Source: Stutzerimonas decontaminans (GTDB lineage: Bacteria > Pseudomonadota > Gammaproteobacteria > Pseudomonadales > Pseudomonadaceae). Taken from it: 64,000 nt of DNA. This document shows, piece after piece, positions 34,420 to 43,242 of this stretch. Location of the stretch: positions 1,860,001 to 1,924,000 of the forward strand of contig NZ_CP007509.1 of the NCBI RefSeq assembly GCF_000661915.1. Reading direction: 5' to 3'. A model generated the notes under the pieces. The model saw only the letters and a list, made by a program, of their open reading frames with translations. It was not told the origin of the DNA and made no database searches. Made by a program: the position numbers and the translations under genes. Position 1 is the stretch's first letter; every line of letters starts with the position of its first letter.

Positions 34420-35832
34420 ATGGACCGCGTTTTCTACGACGAAATGTTCGACCCCCAGGGCGGCTGCCGACCTCACTACCAGCCATTTTCCAGCTGGCTG
34501 TCGAGCACGCCGGCCGATATGTTGGACCAGCGCCGACGCGAGGCCGATCTACTGTTCCACCGGGCTGGCATCACCTTCACGCTGTACGGCGATGAGCAGG
34601 GCACAGAGCGTCTGATTCCTTTCGATACCATTCCGCGCTCCATCCCGATGAGCGAATGGCGCATGGTCGAGCGCGGGTGTGTCCAGCGGGTCCAGGCGCT
34701 CAACCTGTTCCTTGCCGATATTTACCACGATCAGCGCATCCTCAAGGCAGGCGTCATCGCACCGGAGCAGGTGCTCACCAACGAGGGCTATCAACCAGCC
34801 ATGCAGGGGCTCGACCTGCACGGGGACATCTACGCGCACATCGCTGGCGTGGATCTGGTGCGCGACGGCGACGGCACCTATTACGTACTCGAAGACAATC
34901 TGCGCACACCCAGCGGCGTGAGCTACATGCTCGAAGACCGCAAGATGATGATGCGGTTGTTCCCCGAGCTGTTCGCCGCACAGCGCATTGCGCCGATCAA
35001 CCACTACCCGAATCTGCTGCTGGAAACGCTCAAGCATTCGAGCCCGATGGATAATCCCTGCGTGGTGGTGATGACGCCAGGTCGGTTCAACAGCGCCTTT
35101 TTCGAGCACGCCTTTCTGGCGCGGGAAATGGGTGTCGAACTGGTCGAGGGGGCGGATCTGTTCGTTCGCGACGAGCACCTGTACATGCGTACCACCTCCG
35201 GCGCGCGCCAGGTGGATGTGATCTACCGCCGACTCGACGATGGTTTTCTTGATCCGCTGGCCTTCAATCCCGATTCGACCCTGGGTGTGCCAGGCCTGCT
35301 CTCGGCTTATCGGGCAGGCAACCTGGTGCTGGCCAATGCCATCGGTACCGGCGTGGCGGATGACAAATCGATCTACCCATTCGTCCCGGACATGATCCGC
35401 TTCTATCTGGACGAGGAGCCGATTCTCGCCAATGTGCCGACCTGGCAGTGCCGCAAGCCAGACGAGCTGTCCCACGTTCTGGCCCACTTGCCGGAGTTGG
35501 TGGTCAAGGAAACCCAAGGCTCCGGCGGGTACGGCATGTTGGTTGGCCCTGCGGCCAGCGTGAGCGAGATCGAAGCCTTTCGTGCCCGGTTGAAGGCCAA
35601 TCCGGCAGCCTACATCGCTCAACCCACACTGAGCCTGTCGACCTGTCCAACCTTCGTCGAAAACGGCATCGCACCACGACACATCGACCTTCGACCCTTC
35701 GTGCTCAGTGGCCGCGAGACACGTCTGGTCCCTGGAGGGCTGACCCGAGTTGCGCTGCGTGAGGGCTCGCTGGTGGTCAACTCGTCGCAAGGCGGCGGAA
35801 CCAAGGACACCTGGGTTGTGGAGGATTGCTGA
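34420..35832 (+). CDS. circularly permuted ATP-grasp protein (DUF404/DUF407)
   Basis: A 470-residue protein of the circularly permuted ATP-grasp family that travels with alpha-E, transglutaminase and Anbu genes. Conserved blocks are visible: FYDEMFDPQGGCRPHY at the N-terminus, RGCVQRVQALNLFLADIYHDQRIL, YYVLEDNLRTPSGVSYMLEDR (metal/ATP ligands), ATP-binding VKETQGSGGYGMLVGP and PTLSLSTCPTF, and HIDLRPFVL. The fold predicts ATP-dependent carboxylate-amine ligation, forming a peptide-like bond on an unknown substrate. GAGGG lies 6 bases before the ATG at 34420; upstream in-frame codons lack a site. The alpha-E gene begins at the next base after its stop. Confidence 0.88.
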   Translation: MDRVFYDEMFDPQGGCRPHYQPFSSWLSSTPADMLDQRRREADLLFHRAGITFTLYGDEQGTERLIPFDTIPRSIPMSEWRMVERGCVQRVQALNLFLADIYHDQRILKAGVIAPEQVLTNEGYQPAMQGLDLHGDIYAHIAGVDLVRDGDGTYYVLEDNLRTPSGVSYMLEDRKMMMRLFPELFAAQRIAPINHYPNLLLETLKHSSPMDNPCVVVMTPGRFNSAFFEHAFLAREMGVELVEGADLFVRDEHLYMRTTSGARQVDVIYRRLDDGFLDPLAFNPDSTLGVPGLLSAYRAGNLVLANAIGTGVADDKSIYPFVPDMIRFYLDEEPILANVPTWQCRKPDELSHVLAHLPELVVKETQGSGGYGMLVGPAASVSEIEAFRARLKANPAAYIAQPTLSLSTCPTFVENGIAPRHIDLRPFVLSGRETRLVPGGLTRVALREGSLVVNSSQGGGTKDTWVVEDC

Positions 35833-36783
35833 ATGCTGAGTAGAACCGCTGCCGACCTGTACTGGATGTCCCGCTATCTGGAGCGTGCCGAGAACATGGC
35901 GCGCATGATGGATGTGAGCTATTCGCTGTCGCTGATGCCGCAAAGCGGACGCGGCGATGGCCTCGACGAGCTGGCGATGCCGCTGCTGATCACCGGCACC
36001 CTGGATGAATACCTGCGCTGCCACGGCCAGCTGAATGCCGAGCGGATGCTGCACTTCTTCGCACTTGAGGAAGCCAACCCCGTCAGCTTGTTCAACTGCC
36101 TGCGCCTGGCTCGCAGCAACGCCCATGCCGTGCGCGGCCGCATCACCTCGGATATGTGGGAGAACATCAATGCGGCCTGGCTGGAAATGCGTGGCATCGC
36201 CGAGCAGGGCCTGGGGCGCTACGGCATCAGCCGGTTCTGTGAGTGGGTCAAGGAGCGCTCGCACCTGTTTCGCGGGGCTACCGTGGGCACCATCATGCGC
36301 AGCGATGCCTATCGCTTCATCCGGCTGGGCACCTTTATCGAGCGCGCGGACAACACCTTGCGTCTGCTCGATGCGCGCCACGAGCTGCTTGGCGAGGAAA
36401 GCGAACTGCTCGATGACCGTTCTGCTCGTGCCTATTACCAGTGGAGCGCGCTGCTGCGCGCGCTGTCCTCGTTCGAGGCGTTTGCCGAGATCTACCGTGG
36501 GTCCCCACGTACGGCCAAGGTCGCCGAGCTGCTGCTGTTGCGTGCGGACGTGCCGCGCTCATTACGCGCCTGTCTGGTGGAGCTGCAACTGATCCTGGCC
36601 AGTCTGCCGGGGGAGAACGGGCGCCCCGCGCAACGTCTGGCTTCCGAACTCGAAGCGGGGTTGCGCTATACGGCAATCGACGAGGTGGTCGAGTTCGGTC
36701 TGCACGATTGGATCAGCGTCTACATCGAGCATATCGGCCGGCTCGGCAGCGCCATTCACTCGTCCTATCTGGAGGCAGCATGA
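35833..36783 (+). CDS. alpha-E domain protein (DUF403)
   Basis: A 316-residue, nearly all-helical protein of the alpha-E (DUF403) family. It opens with MLSRTAADLYWMSRYLERAENMARMMDV and contains the repeated Arg/Glu-rich helices NARQVRG-like (NAHAVRGRITSDMWENIN), RFIRLGTFIERADNTLRLLDAR and YYQWSALLRALSSFEAF. There are no membrane segments. It always accompanies the ATP-grasp partner and is thought to be its cofactor or scaffold; the activity is unknown. It abuts the ATP-grasp gene and overlaps the transglutaminase gene by 4 bases (ATGA), so all are translationally coupled. Confidence 0.87.
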   Translation: MLSRTAADLYWMSRYLERAENMARMMDVSYSLSLMPQSGRGDGLDELAMPLLITGTLDEYLRCHGQLNAERMLHFFALEEANPVSLFNCLRLARSNAHAVRGRITSDMWENINAAWLEMRGIAEQGLGRYGISRFCEWVKERSHLFRGATVGTIMRSDAYRFIRLGTFIERADNTLRLLDARHELLGEESELLDDRSARAYYQWSALLRALSSFEAFAEIYRGSPRTAKVAELLLLRADVPRSLRACLVELQLILASLPGENGRPAQRLASELEAGLRYTAIDEVVEFGLHDWISVYIEHIGRLGSAIHSSYLEAA

Positions 36784-37574
36784 AGCTATCGATAAGCCAC
36801 GACACCAGCTACCGCTACGAAGATCAGGTTCGCGCGAGCATCCAGTACCTGCGCCTGACACCGCAGCAGAGCCAGCGCCAGCGTGTATTCAGCTGGGCGC
36901 TCGAGCTGCCGCGCCCGGTGCGTGCGCAGCTTGATCCCTACGGCAACGTTCTGCATGTACTGACCCTCGACGAACCCCATGACGAAATCGTCATTCGCGC
37001 CCGCGGTCAGGTGGAAATCGATGAAGCCTGTGAATGCGAAACCGAGGACGCATCGCCGCTACCGTTTTTGCGGGTCAGCCCGCTGACCCAGGCTGACGAC
37101 GCCTTGGCTGATTTCGCTCGGCAGCAGTGCGGCAGCCGTCCCGAGCGGGACTCGCTGGAGCAGCTGATGCACGCGCTTGCCGATCATATGGTTTACACGC
37201 CGGGTGCGACGCACGTAGAAAGCACGGCCGCGCAGGCATTTGCGGGTCGTGCAGGCGTCTGCCAGGACCACAGTCATGCCTTCATCGCCTGTGCTCGCAG
37301 CCTGGGTATACCGGCGCGTTATGTATCGGGCTATCTGCTCACCGATGACAGTGACCACCTGGCCAGTCACGCCTGGGTCGAGGCATGGGTGGAGGGGCTC
37401 TGGTACAGCTTCGATGTATCGAACCGACTGATCCGTCCGGATCGCCATCTCAAGCTGGCTGTGGGGCTGGATTATCTCGACGCCTGCCCCGTGCGCGGGA
37501 TGCGCCGGGGCGGTGGCTGCGAGTCGATGCATGCGCGGGTGCAGGTGATGCCGATGCAAATGGCGCAGCAGTAG
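36780..37574 (+). CDS. transglutaminase-like cysteine protease family protein
   Basis: A 264-residue cytoplasmic protein. The N-terminal bacterial transglutaminase-associated domain (LSISHDTSYRYEDQVRASIQYLRLTPQ) is followed by the papain-like core. The catalytic triad is apparent: Cys in AGVCQDHSHAFIACARSLGIPARYVSGYL, His in SHAWVEAWVEG and Asp in YSFDVSNR. The family may hydrolyse or transfer amide bonds. The start is the ATG in the ATGA overlap with the alpha-E gene; a longer open frame upstream is only a shadow of that gene. Anbu follows after 89 bases. Confidence 0.88.
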   Translation: MKLSISHDTSYRYEDQVRASIQYLRLTPQQSQRQRVFSWALELPRPVRAQLDPYGNVLHVLTLDEPHDEIVIRARGQVEIDEACECETEDASPLPFLRVSPLTQADDALADFARQQCGSRPERDSLEQLMHALADHMVYTPGATHVESTAAQAFAGRAGVCQDHSHAFIACARSLGIPARYVSGYLLTDDSDHLASHAWVEAWVEGLWYSFDVSNRLIRPDRHLKLAVGLDYLDACPVRGMRRGGGCESMHARVQVMPMQMAQQ

Positions 37575-37663
37575 TTCTCCGGGCGTTGCCTTGCGGCACG
37601 GCGTGGCTGGGTTACCATCCGCGCCTGCCTGAGGTCGGTTCCTCAATCAAAAGAGTCCGAGTA

Positions 37664-38398
37664 ATGACTTACTGTGTCGCCATGAATCTCGCCGACGGAC
37701 TGGTGTTCGTGTCCGACTCGCGGACCAACGCCGGTGTCGATCATATCGCCACGTTCCGCAAGCTTTACCGTTTTGGCATACCGGGCGAGCGCCTGATCGT
37801 GCTGCAGACCGCCGGTAATCTGGCTACCTCGCAAGCGGTAGTGAGCTTGTTGCGCCATCGGTTAGCGGCCGACGGCGTCAATCTCAACAACGTTCCCAGC
37901 ATGTTTGCCGCCGCACGCCTGGTTGGCGATACGCTGCGCGAAGTCGTGGAGCACGATGCGTCACCGAGCATGAATTCGGGAATCGACATGAGCAGCTCTT
38001 TCCTGGTGGGTGGGCAGATCAAGGGTGACGTCCCCGAACTGTATAACCTGTACCCGCAGGGCAATTTCATCAGCGCGACGGTAGACACGCCTTACTTCCA
38101 GATCGGTGAAAGCAAATACGGCAAACCCATTCTCGATCGTGCACTGAAGCACGCCACGGGCCTCGAACAGGCGTTGCGCTGTGCGCTGATCTCCTTCGAT
38201 TCGACCATCCGCAGCAATCTCTCGGTAGGTATGCCTCTGGATGTGCTGGTTTATCGCAAGGACAGTCTCGAACTGCCCGCCGGCTATCGCGTGGCGGAGG
38301 GCGACGCCTATTACGAGGGGATTCGCGAGCAGTGGTGTAGCAACCTGCGACGGATGCTGGTTGAACTGCCATCAGCTCCGGCCCTCTATCTTGAGTAG
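37664..38398 (+). CDS. Anbu, proteasome-beta/HslV-like NTN peptidase
   Basis: A 244-residue N-terminal-nucleophile hydrolase. It begins MTYCVAMNLADGLVFVSDSRTNAGVDHI. Removal of Met exposes Thr2 as the nucleophile, with the proteasome Asp/Arg positions in SDSRTNAG and a Lys in FRKLYRF. The family is called Anbu (ancestral beta subunit); published Anbu structures form open rings or helices without a known ATPase partner. The link to ATP-grasp, alpha-E and transglutaminase genes is widely conserved. GTCCGAGTA precedes the ATG, a weak site. The substrate is unknown. Confidence 0.88.
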   Translation: MTYCVAMNLADGLVFVSDSRTNAGVDHIATFRKLYRFGIPGERLIVLQTAGNLATSQAVVSLLRHRLAADGVNLNNVPSMFAAARLVGDTLREVVEHDASPSMNSGIDMSSSFLVGGQIKGDVPELYNLYPQGNFISATVDTPYFQIGESKYGKPILDRALKHATGLEQALRCALISFDSTIRSNLSVGMPLDVLVYRKDSLELPAGYRVAEGDAYYEGIREQWCSNLRRMLVELPSAPALYLE

Positions 38399-38477
38399 GA
38401 GGCCGTGATTGGCCGCTGATGTGGCGTGACGCCATATAGCTCTCGCAGTCAGCTTCACGGCCTGCTAGCTTGTCACC

Positions 38478-38492
38478 GTGGACAGTGTCCAC
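38478..38492. promoter_or_regulatory. dyad GTGGAC-AGT-GTCCAC upstream of rraB
   Basis: A perfect six-base inverted repeat with a three-base spacer in the 206-base gap between Anbu and rraB, 114 bases before the rraB ATG. The geometry fits a dimeric regulator site. No factor can be named. Confidence 0.35.
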
Positions 38493-38605
38493 CGCTTCAC
38501 TTCGATTAGCTGTTGCGACTCCCGTTTGCCCGATGTCTTGACGACGGAGCCGACCTCCCGCTGAGCTCGTGGCAACTTCATCCAGGTATGAGAGGAGGTT
38601 GATTT

Positions 38606-38947
38606 ATGAGCACCACCTTCCACGAGGATGTCAGCAGCACCGTTCTGCGCCGGATGAAGGAGGGCGGTTTCGATTTCGCCCGAGTCCATCCCATCGAGTT
38701 CTATGCGGTATTTCCAGAACAGGACCGCGCCCAGACGGCCGCGCAGAAATTTCGCGGCGAAACCATCAATACCCAGGTCTTTCCGCGTGAGGACGGAAGC
38801 TGGAATCTGCAGGTAAGCAAGGTGATGTACGCAACGTTCGACGGCATCGGTGACTTCGAGCAGGATCTCGAGCATCTCGTCGAGCCCCTCGGCGGTGTGC
38901 TCGATGGCTGGGGCGTCACCCAGGAGCTCGAAGGCCTGAGCGTCTGA
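38606..38947 (+). CDS. rraB: RraB-family regulator of ribonuclease E
   Basis: A 113-residue acidic alpha/beta protein of the RraB/DUF695-like family. In E. coli, RraB binds the RNase E C-terminal scaffold and lowers mRNA decay. Matching segments are VLRRMKEGGFDFARVHPIEFYAVFP and the C-terminal FEQDLEHLVEPLGGVLDGWG. AGAGGAGGT lies 7 bases before the ATG, a strong site. It is a single gene, convergent with the LysR regulator. Confidence 0.75.
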   Translation: MSTTFHEDVSSTVLRRMKEGGFDFARVHPIEFYAVFPEQDRAQTAAQKFRGETINTQVFPREDGSWNLQVSKVMYATFDGIGDFEQDLEHLVEPLGGVLDGWGVTQELEGLSV

Positions 38948-38953
38948 TTTCCT

Positions 38954-39910
38954 TCACTCTTTCTTGAAACCGCTATGAAGTGCCTGGTCCCAGGGAGGGA
39001 CCGGGCCGAAGCGATTCTTCAGAAACTCCAGCAGCAGGCGACTGCGCGAATCGGCCTCTCGGGTCAGGCGCAATGCATAGATGCCGCTGGCTTCCGGTTG
39101 CGGTAAACCACCTTCGCAGAACAGTGGCAGTAACTCGCCACGCAGCAGCTGATCGCTGATCAGCCAGGTTGGTAGGTGGGCGATACCGAGCCCGGCTAGC
39201 GCCCCGGCCAGCAGCGCCTCGGCGTTATTTGCCACCATGCGAAGTCGACCCGGACGCAGCAGCTGCGGTCGCCCGTCGCGCTCGAAGCGCCAGGCGTACG
39301 GCGGCGCCAACGCATCCCAGTCCAGTCCGTCATGTTCGGGTAGCTCTTCCGGTCGTAGCGGCACCCCGCGGCGCTCCAGGTAGGCAGGGCTGGCACAGAC
39401 GATGCGCACCATCGGCGCCAACGGCGTGGCAACCAGGCGGGTGTCGGCCAATGGGCCGATGCGTAGCACCAGGTCGACTTCGCCCAGATGTTCGCCGTGC
39501 AGATCGACGAAGCTGTCGATCAGGCGCAGCTGGATATCGACTCCTGGATAGGCCTGGAGAAATTCAGCCAGCGCCGGGGCCAGATGGCGACGACCGAACG
39601 GCGCGGGCGCGTCGATCCGGATACGGCCCTCCGGCGCGTTGTCCAGCGACGTCGCTTCTGCGCGTGCCAGATGCAATTCCCGAACGATGCGTCGCGCGCG
39701 CTCGGCAAATGCCAGCGCGGCAGGCATGGGCCGAACCGCATGGGTGCTGCGGCTGAACAGCTGACAGCCGAGGGACTGTTCCAGTGTGTCGATGCGGCGA
39801 GCGACGGCTGAAGGTGTCAGGCCATGGCGGCGCGCCGCGGCCGAGAAACTGCCCGCATCAAGCACGTCGATGAACAGGCTGAGCTGGGCGGAAAGGGCGT
39901 CGGGCAGCAT
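38954..39910 (-). CDS. LysR-family transcriptional regulator
   Basis: A 318-residue regulator. The N-terminal helix-turn-helix is FIDVLDAGSFSAAARRHGLTPSAVARRIDTLEQSLG; the substrate-binding-like effector domain begins near EGRIRIDAPAPFGRRHLAPALAEFL. An in-frame ATG at 39946 would extend it by 12 residues; the start at 39910 gives the usual LysR opening. It is divergent from the TSUP permease gene (110-base gap), its most likely target. Confidence 0.88.
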   Translation of the reverse strand: MLPDALSAQLSLFIDVLDAGSFSAAARRHGLTPSAVARRIDTLEQSLGCQLFSRSTHAVRPMPAALAFAERARRIVRELHLARAEATSLDNAPEGRIRIDAPAPFGRRHLAPALAEFLQAYPGVDIQLRLIDSFVDLHGEHLGEVDLVLRIGPLADTRLVATPLAPMVRIVCASPAYLERRGVPLRPEELPEHDGLDWDALAPPYAWRFERDGRPQLLRPGRLRMVANNAEALLAGALAGLGIAHLPTWLISDQLLRGELLPLFCEGGLPQPEASGIYALRLTREADSRSRLLLEFLKNRFGPVPPWDQALHSGFKKE

Positions 39911-40020
39911 TTGAATTCCTGGCTTGTGCGAGGTGCGCAAAGCCATTGTGCGTGGCTATGCGTACCGGCGCCAGCGGTGGCGGCGTACGATGAGCGCCCC
40001 TATGAAAATGGAGCGCCGGA

Positions 40021-40773
40021 ATGCTGCTGGATGTCGGATTGAACGTACTGCTCGGACTGGCGCTGGGCACGCTGGGCGGCTTGTTCGGTATTGGCGGCGG
40101 GTTGATCGCGATTCCGGTGCTGGGCGTGCTGTTCGGCTTGGACCAGCAATTGGCGCAGGGTACCGCTCTGGTAATGGTCGTGCCCAATGTGCTGCTCGCC
40201 ATCTGGCGTTACCACCAGCGCAATCGCATCGACTGGCGCAACGCAGCTGCGCTCGGCACTACCAGCTTTATTTTTGCGATCCTCGGAGCGGCCGTGGCCG
40301 TGTCGCTGGATGCCGGGCGCATGCGCTTGGCATTCGTCGGCTTTCTTCTGGCGCTGGCTGCATACACGTTGCTGCGGGTGTTCCTTCGCCCGGCACCCGG
40401 TGACGGGCAGCTACGCCATCCCTGGCCCTGGCTGAGCCTGCTCGGTGCAGGTGCCGGCGCCGCGGGTGGCCTGTTCGGCGTCGGCGGTGCGGTCATCGCC
40501 ACGCCGATTCTGACCAGCGTATTCGGCGCCTCGCAGGTGGTCGCCCAGGGTCTCTCGCTGGCATTGGCAGCGCCGAGCACCGGGGTCACGCTGGTCACCT
40601 ACGCGCTGCATGGTCAGGTCAACTGGCTACTGGGCCTGCCGCTGGCCGTCGGCGGATTGCTCAGCATCAGCTTGGGCGTCCGCCTCGCGCATGCCCTGCC
40701 TGAACGCTTGCTGCGGTTGCTGTTCAGCATTTTTCTGGTCGCCAGCGCCGTGCTGCTCGCGCTGGAAAGCTGA
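40021..40773 (+). CDS. TSUP (TauE/SafE) family anion exporter
   Basis: A 250-residue inner-membrane protein with about eight hydrophobic segments. The duplicated TSUP signatures are visible: LGTLGGLFGIGGGLIAIPVL near the N-terminus and AGAAGGLFGVGGAVIATPIL in the middle. The family moves sulfite, sulfoacetate or other organosulfur anions; the substrate is unknown here. The neighbouring divergent LysR gene probably controls it. It converges on chrA with a 4-base gap. Confidence 0.85.
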   Translation: MLLDVGLNVLLGLALGTLGGLFGIGGGLIAIPVLGVLFGLDQQLAQGTALVMVVPNVLLAIWRYHQRNRIDWRNAAALGTTSFIFAILGAAVAVSLDAGRMRLAFVGFLLALAAYTLLRVFLRPAPGDGQLRHPWPWLSLLGAGAGAAGGLFGVGGAVIATPILTSVFGASQVVAQGLSLALAAPSTGVTLVTYALHGQVNWLLGLPLAVGGLLSISLGVRLAHALPERLLRLLFSIFLVASAVLLALES

Positions 40774-40777
40774 ACGG

Positions 40778-41998
40778 TCAAACCACCAGCGTGAGCGCCC
40801 AGCCGCCAAAGGCTCCAGCGACCACCACCAGCCACGGTGGCAGTCTCCAATACATCAGCCCGGCAAGTGCGAGCAACGCCAGGATGAAATGCTCTGGCGC
40901 CTTTATGCCGCTGGTCCAGACCGGGTCGTACAGCGCGGCCAGCAGCAGACCGACCACGGCCGCGTTCACGCCCGCCAGCGCCGCTTGAGTGCGTCGATTG
41001 CCGCGCAGTTTTTCCCAGAACGGCAGTACGCCGATCACCAGCAGGAAGGAGGGCGCGAACACTGCCAGCAGACACAGCGCTGCGCCCAGCCAGCCGCTCG
41101 CGCCGACATTCATCGAGGCGCCGAGAAAGGCGGCGAAGGTGAACAGCGGCCCTGGTACCGCCTGTGCTGCGCCGTAACCCGCGAGGAAGGAATCGTTGTC
41201 TACCCAGCCTGACGGCACCACCTCCGCTTGCAGCAGTGGCAGCACGACATGGCCTCCGCCGAACACCAGCGCGCCGGTTCTGAAGAATGCATCGATCTGG
41301 GCCAGGACCTGGCTGCCCGTGCCGCTGGCCAATAGCGGCAGCAGGACGAGCAGCCCAAAGAAGGATGTCAGCGCCAGCATCGCCATGCGCGCCGTCACGG
41401 TGATTGGCAATGTTGGATGCGCCAGCGTGGCGGCTGGGCGGAAAATCAGCAGCCCTACTAGGCCGGCCACAACGATTACGCCAACCTGACTCCAGACAAA
41501 AGGCAGCAGCAGTACGGCGCTCGCCGCAGCCAGTGCGATGAGCACCCGTGGCCCGTCGGTGCACAGTGATCGCGCCATGCCCCAGACTGCCTGCGCGACC
41601 ACCGCCACGGCGACGATCTTAAGACCCTGGAGAAAGCCGTCTGGCAGGGCATCGCCCCAACGGGCGATGCCCAGAGCAAACAGTGTCAGAGCGATAGCTG
41701 AAGGCAGGGTGAAGCCCGCCCAGGCCGCCAGCGAGCCACGATAACCGCCGCGCAGCAGGCCGATCGCCAGGCCGACCTGACTGCTGGCCGGGCCGGGAAG
41801 GAACTGACAGAGCGCGACCAGATCGGCGTAGCTGCGCTCGTCCAGCCAGCGGCGACGCTGGACGAACTCTTCGCGAAAGTAGCCCAGATGGGCGATGGGC
41901 CCACCGAAGGAAGTCAGGCCGAGGCGCAGAAACACCAGAAAGATCGTCCAGGCGTCGAGGCGGGAGGGGGCTGAGTGATGCTGTGGGTCGGTGGGCAT
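40778..41998 (-). CDS. chrA: chromate transporter ChrA, two-domain form
   Basis: A 406-residue membrane protein of the CHR superfamily. It contains both homologous halves: LRLGLTSFGGPIAHLGYFREEFVQRRRW...LCQFLPGPASSQVGLAIG in the first, and FFRTGALVFGGGHVVLPLLQAEVV...FLAGYGAAQAVPGPLFTFAAFLG in the second. Members export chromate and/or sulfate. Resistance is a family property; there is no chrB regulator beside it. Confidence 0.9.
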   Translation of the reverse strand: MPTDPQHHSAPSRLDAWTIFLVFLRLGLTSFGGPIAHLGYFREEFVQRRRWLDERSYADLVALCQFLPGPASSQVGLAIGLLRGGYRGSLAAWAGFTLPSAIALTLFALGIARWGDALPDGFLQGLKIVAVAVVAQAVWGMARSLCTDGPRVLIALAAASAVLLLPFVWSQVGVIVVAGLVGLLIFRPAATLAHPTLPITVTARMAMLALTSFFGLLVLLPLLASGTGSQVLAQIDAFFRTGALVFGGGHVVLPLLQAEVVPSGWVDNDSFLAGYGAAQAVPGPLFTFAAFLGASMNVGASGWLGAALCLLAVFAPSFLLVIGVLPFWEKLRGNRRTQAALAGVNAAVVGLLLAALYDPVWTSGIKAPEHFILALLALAGLMYWRLPPWLVVVAGAFGGWALTLVV

Positions 41999-42061
41999 GC
42001 GGGGCCGTCGGATATCGATCTGCAGGGTAGAGTCGGCCCGGCATTCTAGCCGGCGAAGGTG

Positions 42062-43027
42062 TCAGGTTGGTGACGTACCCAGCGTTGCTACGCCGTTTCG
42101 AGGCCAATCGTCGGCAACCAGAAAGACTCTCTCCTGTTCCAGCCAGAAGCCGGATGCATCCGCTTCCAGCCGTGCCAGGAGCTGCGCCCGGGACTGTGCC
42201 GGATTGCCTGCCAGCCAGTCGTCATAGCGCGGTGCGTCCCACAACTCCAGTGCCGGGATGCGCGCCGGCGCAAGCCAGGCGGCGCGGGCAACGGGTTGCC
42301 ATACCGAGTCGGGTTTTGCCGCCTTGAACCTTGGCCAATCGGACTGGCGCAGCCATTGCCCATGGAGATGGTATGGATTGGCACCAAACGGCGGTCTGCA
42401 CCCACGCGGCCAGGGCTGGAACAGATAGCCGCCGAGCCAGAAGCTGCTTTGGACGGCTCGGCCGGTGAGTTCAGCGAGGACCGCGAGCGTTGCCGGCTGG
42501 CTGCTCAGCGGCAGTTGATGCTGGCACAGATGAGCGAGCTTCAGGTCGAGACGGTCGTGGCTGCCAGGTCCGAGCCAATCCGTATGTGCTCCGCCATCGC
42601 CGCGGTCGGGGCCTAGATAGAACTTCACCGCCAGTTCCAGGTGATGCACGCCCTGATCGTCGCAGAACAGCAGATCCAGCTCGCCGAGGGTGCTGCCGTT
42701 CTGGCGGATCGGCAGATTCGCCGCGAGCAGCTGGATGTCTGGCGCCTGGGCCAGTGCGTACTGCCAGAGACGCTCGTAATACAGACCCAACCGCCGAATG
42801 CTGTGCAGCGATAGCCAAGCCTCGAGGATGGATGGGTCGGCATCCTGGCGAAGCAACCAGTCGGCCAGCAATCCCGTTTCGCTGCTCCAGCAGCTTGCGC
42901 TCAGCGGATGCCGCTGGCATTGCGGCGCTTCGCTCAGCAAGGGTGGAGAGATAATCGTCCAGGCGAGATCACGCACCTGTGGGTGCTGAAGTCGGCTGGG
43001 GAGGTCGGCAAGACTGCAAAGGCTCAT
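42062..43027 (-). CDS. DUF1853 family protein
   Basis: A 321-residue cytoplasmic protein of the DUF1853 family. Conserved patches include HPQVRDLAWTIISPPLL, LGLYYERLWQYAL, the acidic LGELDLLFCDDQGVHHLELAVKFYLG (a D-x-EVK-like nuclease-fold pattern) and WLGPGSHDRLDLKL. The D...E-x-(A/V)-K arrangement resembles PD-(D/E)xK nucleases; activity is not established. It is a single gene between chrA and nadK. Confidence 0.78.
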   Translation of the reverse strand: MSLCSLADLPSRLQHPQVRDLAWTIISPPLLSEAPQCQRHPLSASCWSSETGLLADWLLRQDADPSILEAWLSLHSIRRLGLYYERLWQYALAQAPDIQLLAANLPIRQNGSTLGELDLLFCDDQGVHHLELAVKFYLGPDRGDGGAHTDWLGPGSHDRLDLKLAHLCQHQLPLSSQPATLAVLAELTGRAVQSSFWLGGYLFQPWPRGCRPPFGANPYHLHGQWLRQSDWPRFKAAKPDSVWQPVARAAWLAPARIPALELWDAPRYDDWLAGNPAQSRAQLLARLEADASGFWLEQERVFLVADDWPRNGVATLGTSPT

Positions 43028-43242
43028 GGGTGCAGCATAGCCGTCGGTTTGCTGATGGTCTGGCGTTTCGCCGATAATCCGCTGCCGCTGAACACCGCCG
43101 CCACTCAGGCGCTCTAACGCCTGTTGGTGGAATGCAGACTGGCGCAGATCGCTGATCGGTCACGTTGCCGGCGCGCTGCATGGTACTTTTCGAGCGTTGC
43201 GACTGCCCGCAACCATCCGCCCAGCCACACCAGGGAACCTCA

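Noticed and set aside
34549..36381. 610-codon minus-strand frame across the ATP-grasp and alpha-E genes
   Set aside because: It spans two conserved plus-strand genes and their junction; no recognisable domain.
36441..36779. Upstream extension of the transglutaminase frame
   Set aside because: It overlaps the alpha-E gene out of frame with arginine-rich sequence. The ATGA junction start at 36780 gives the conserved N-terminus.
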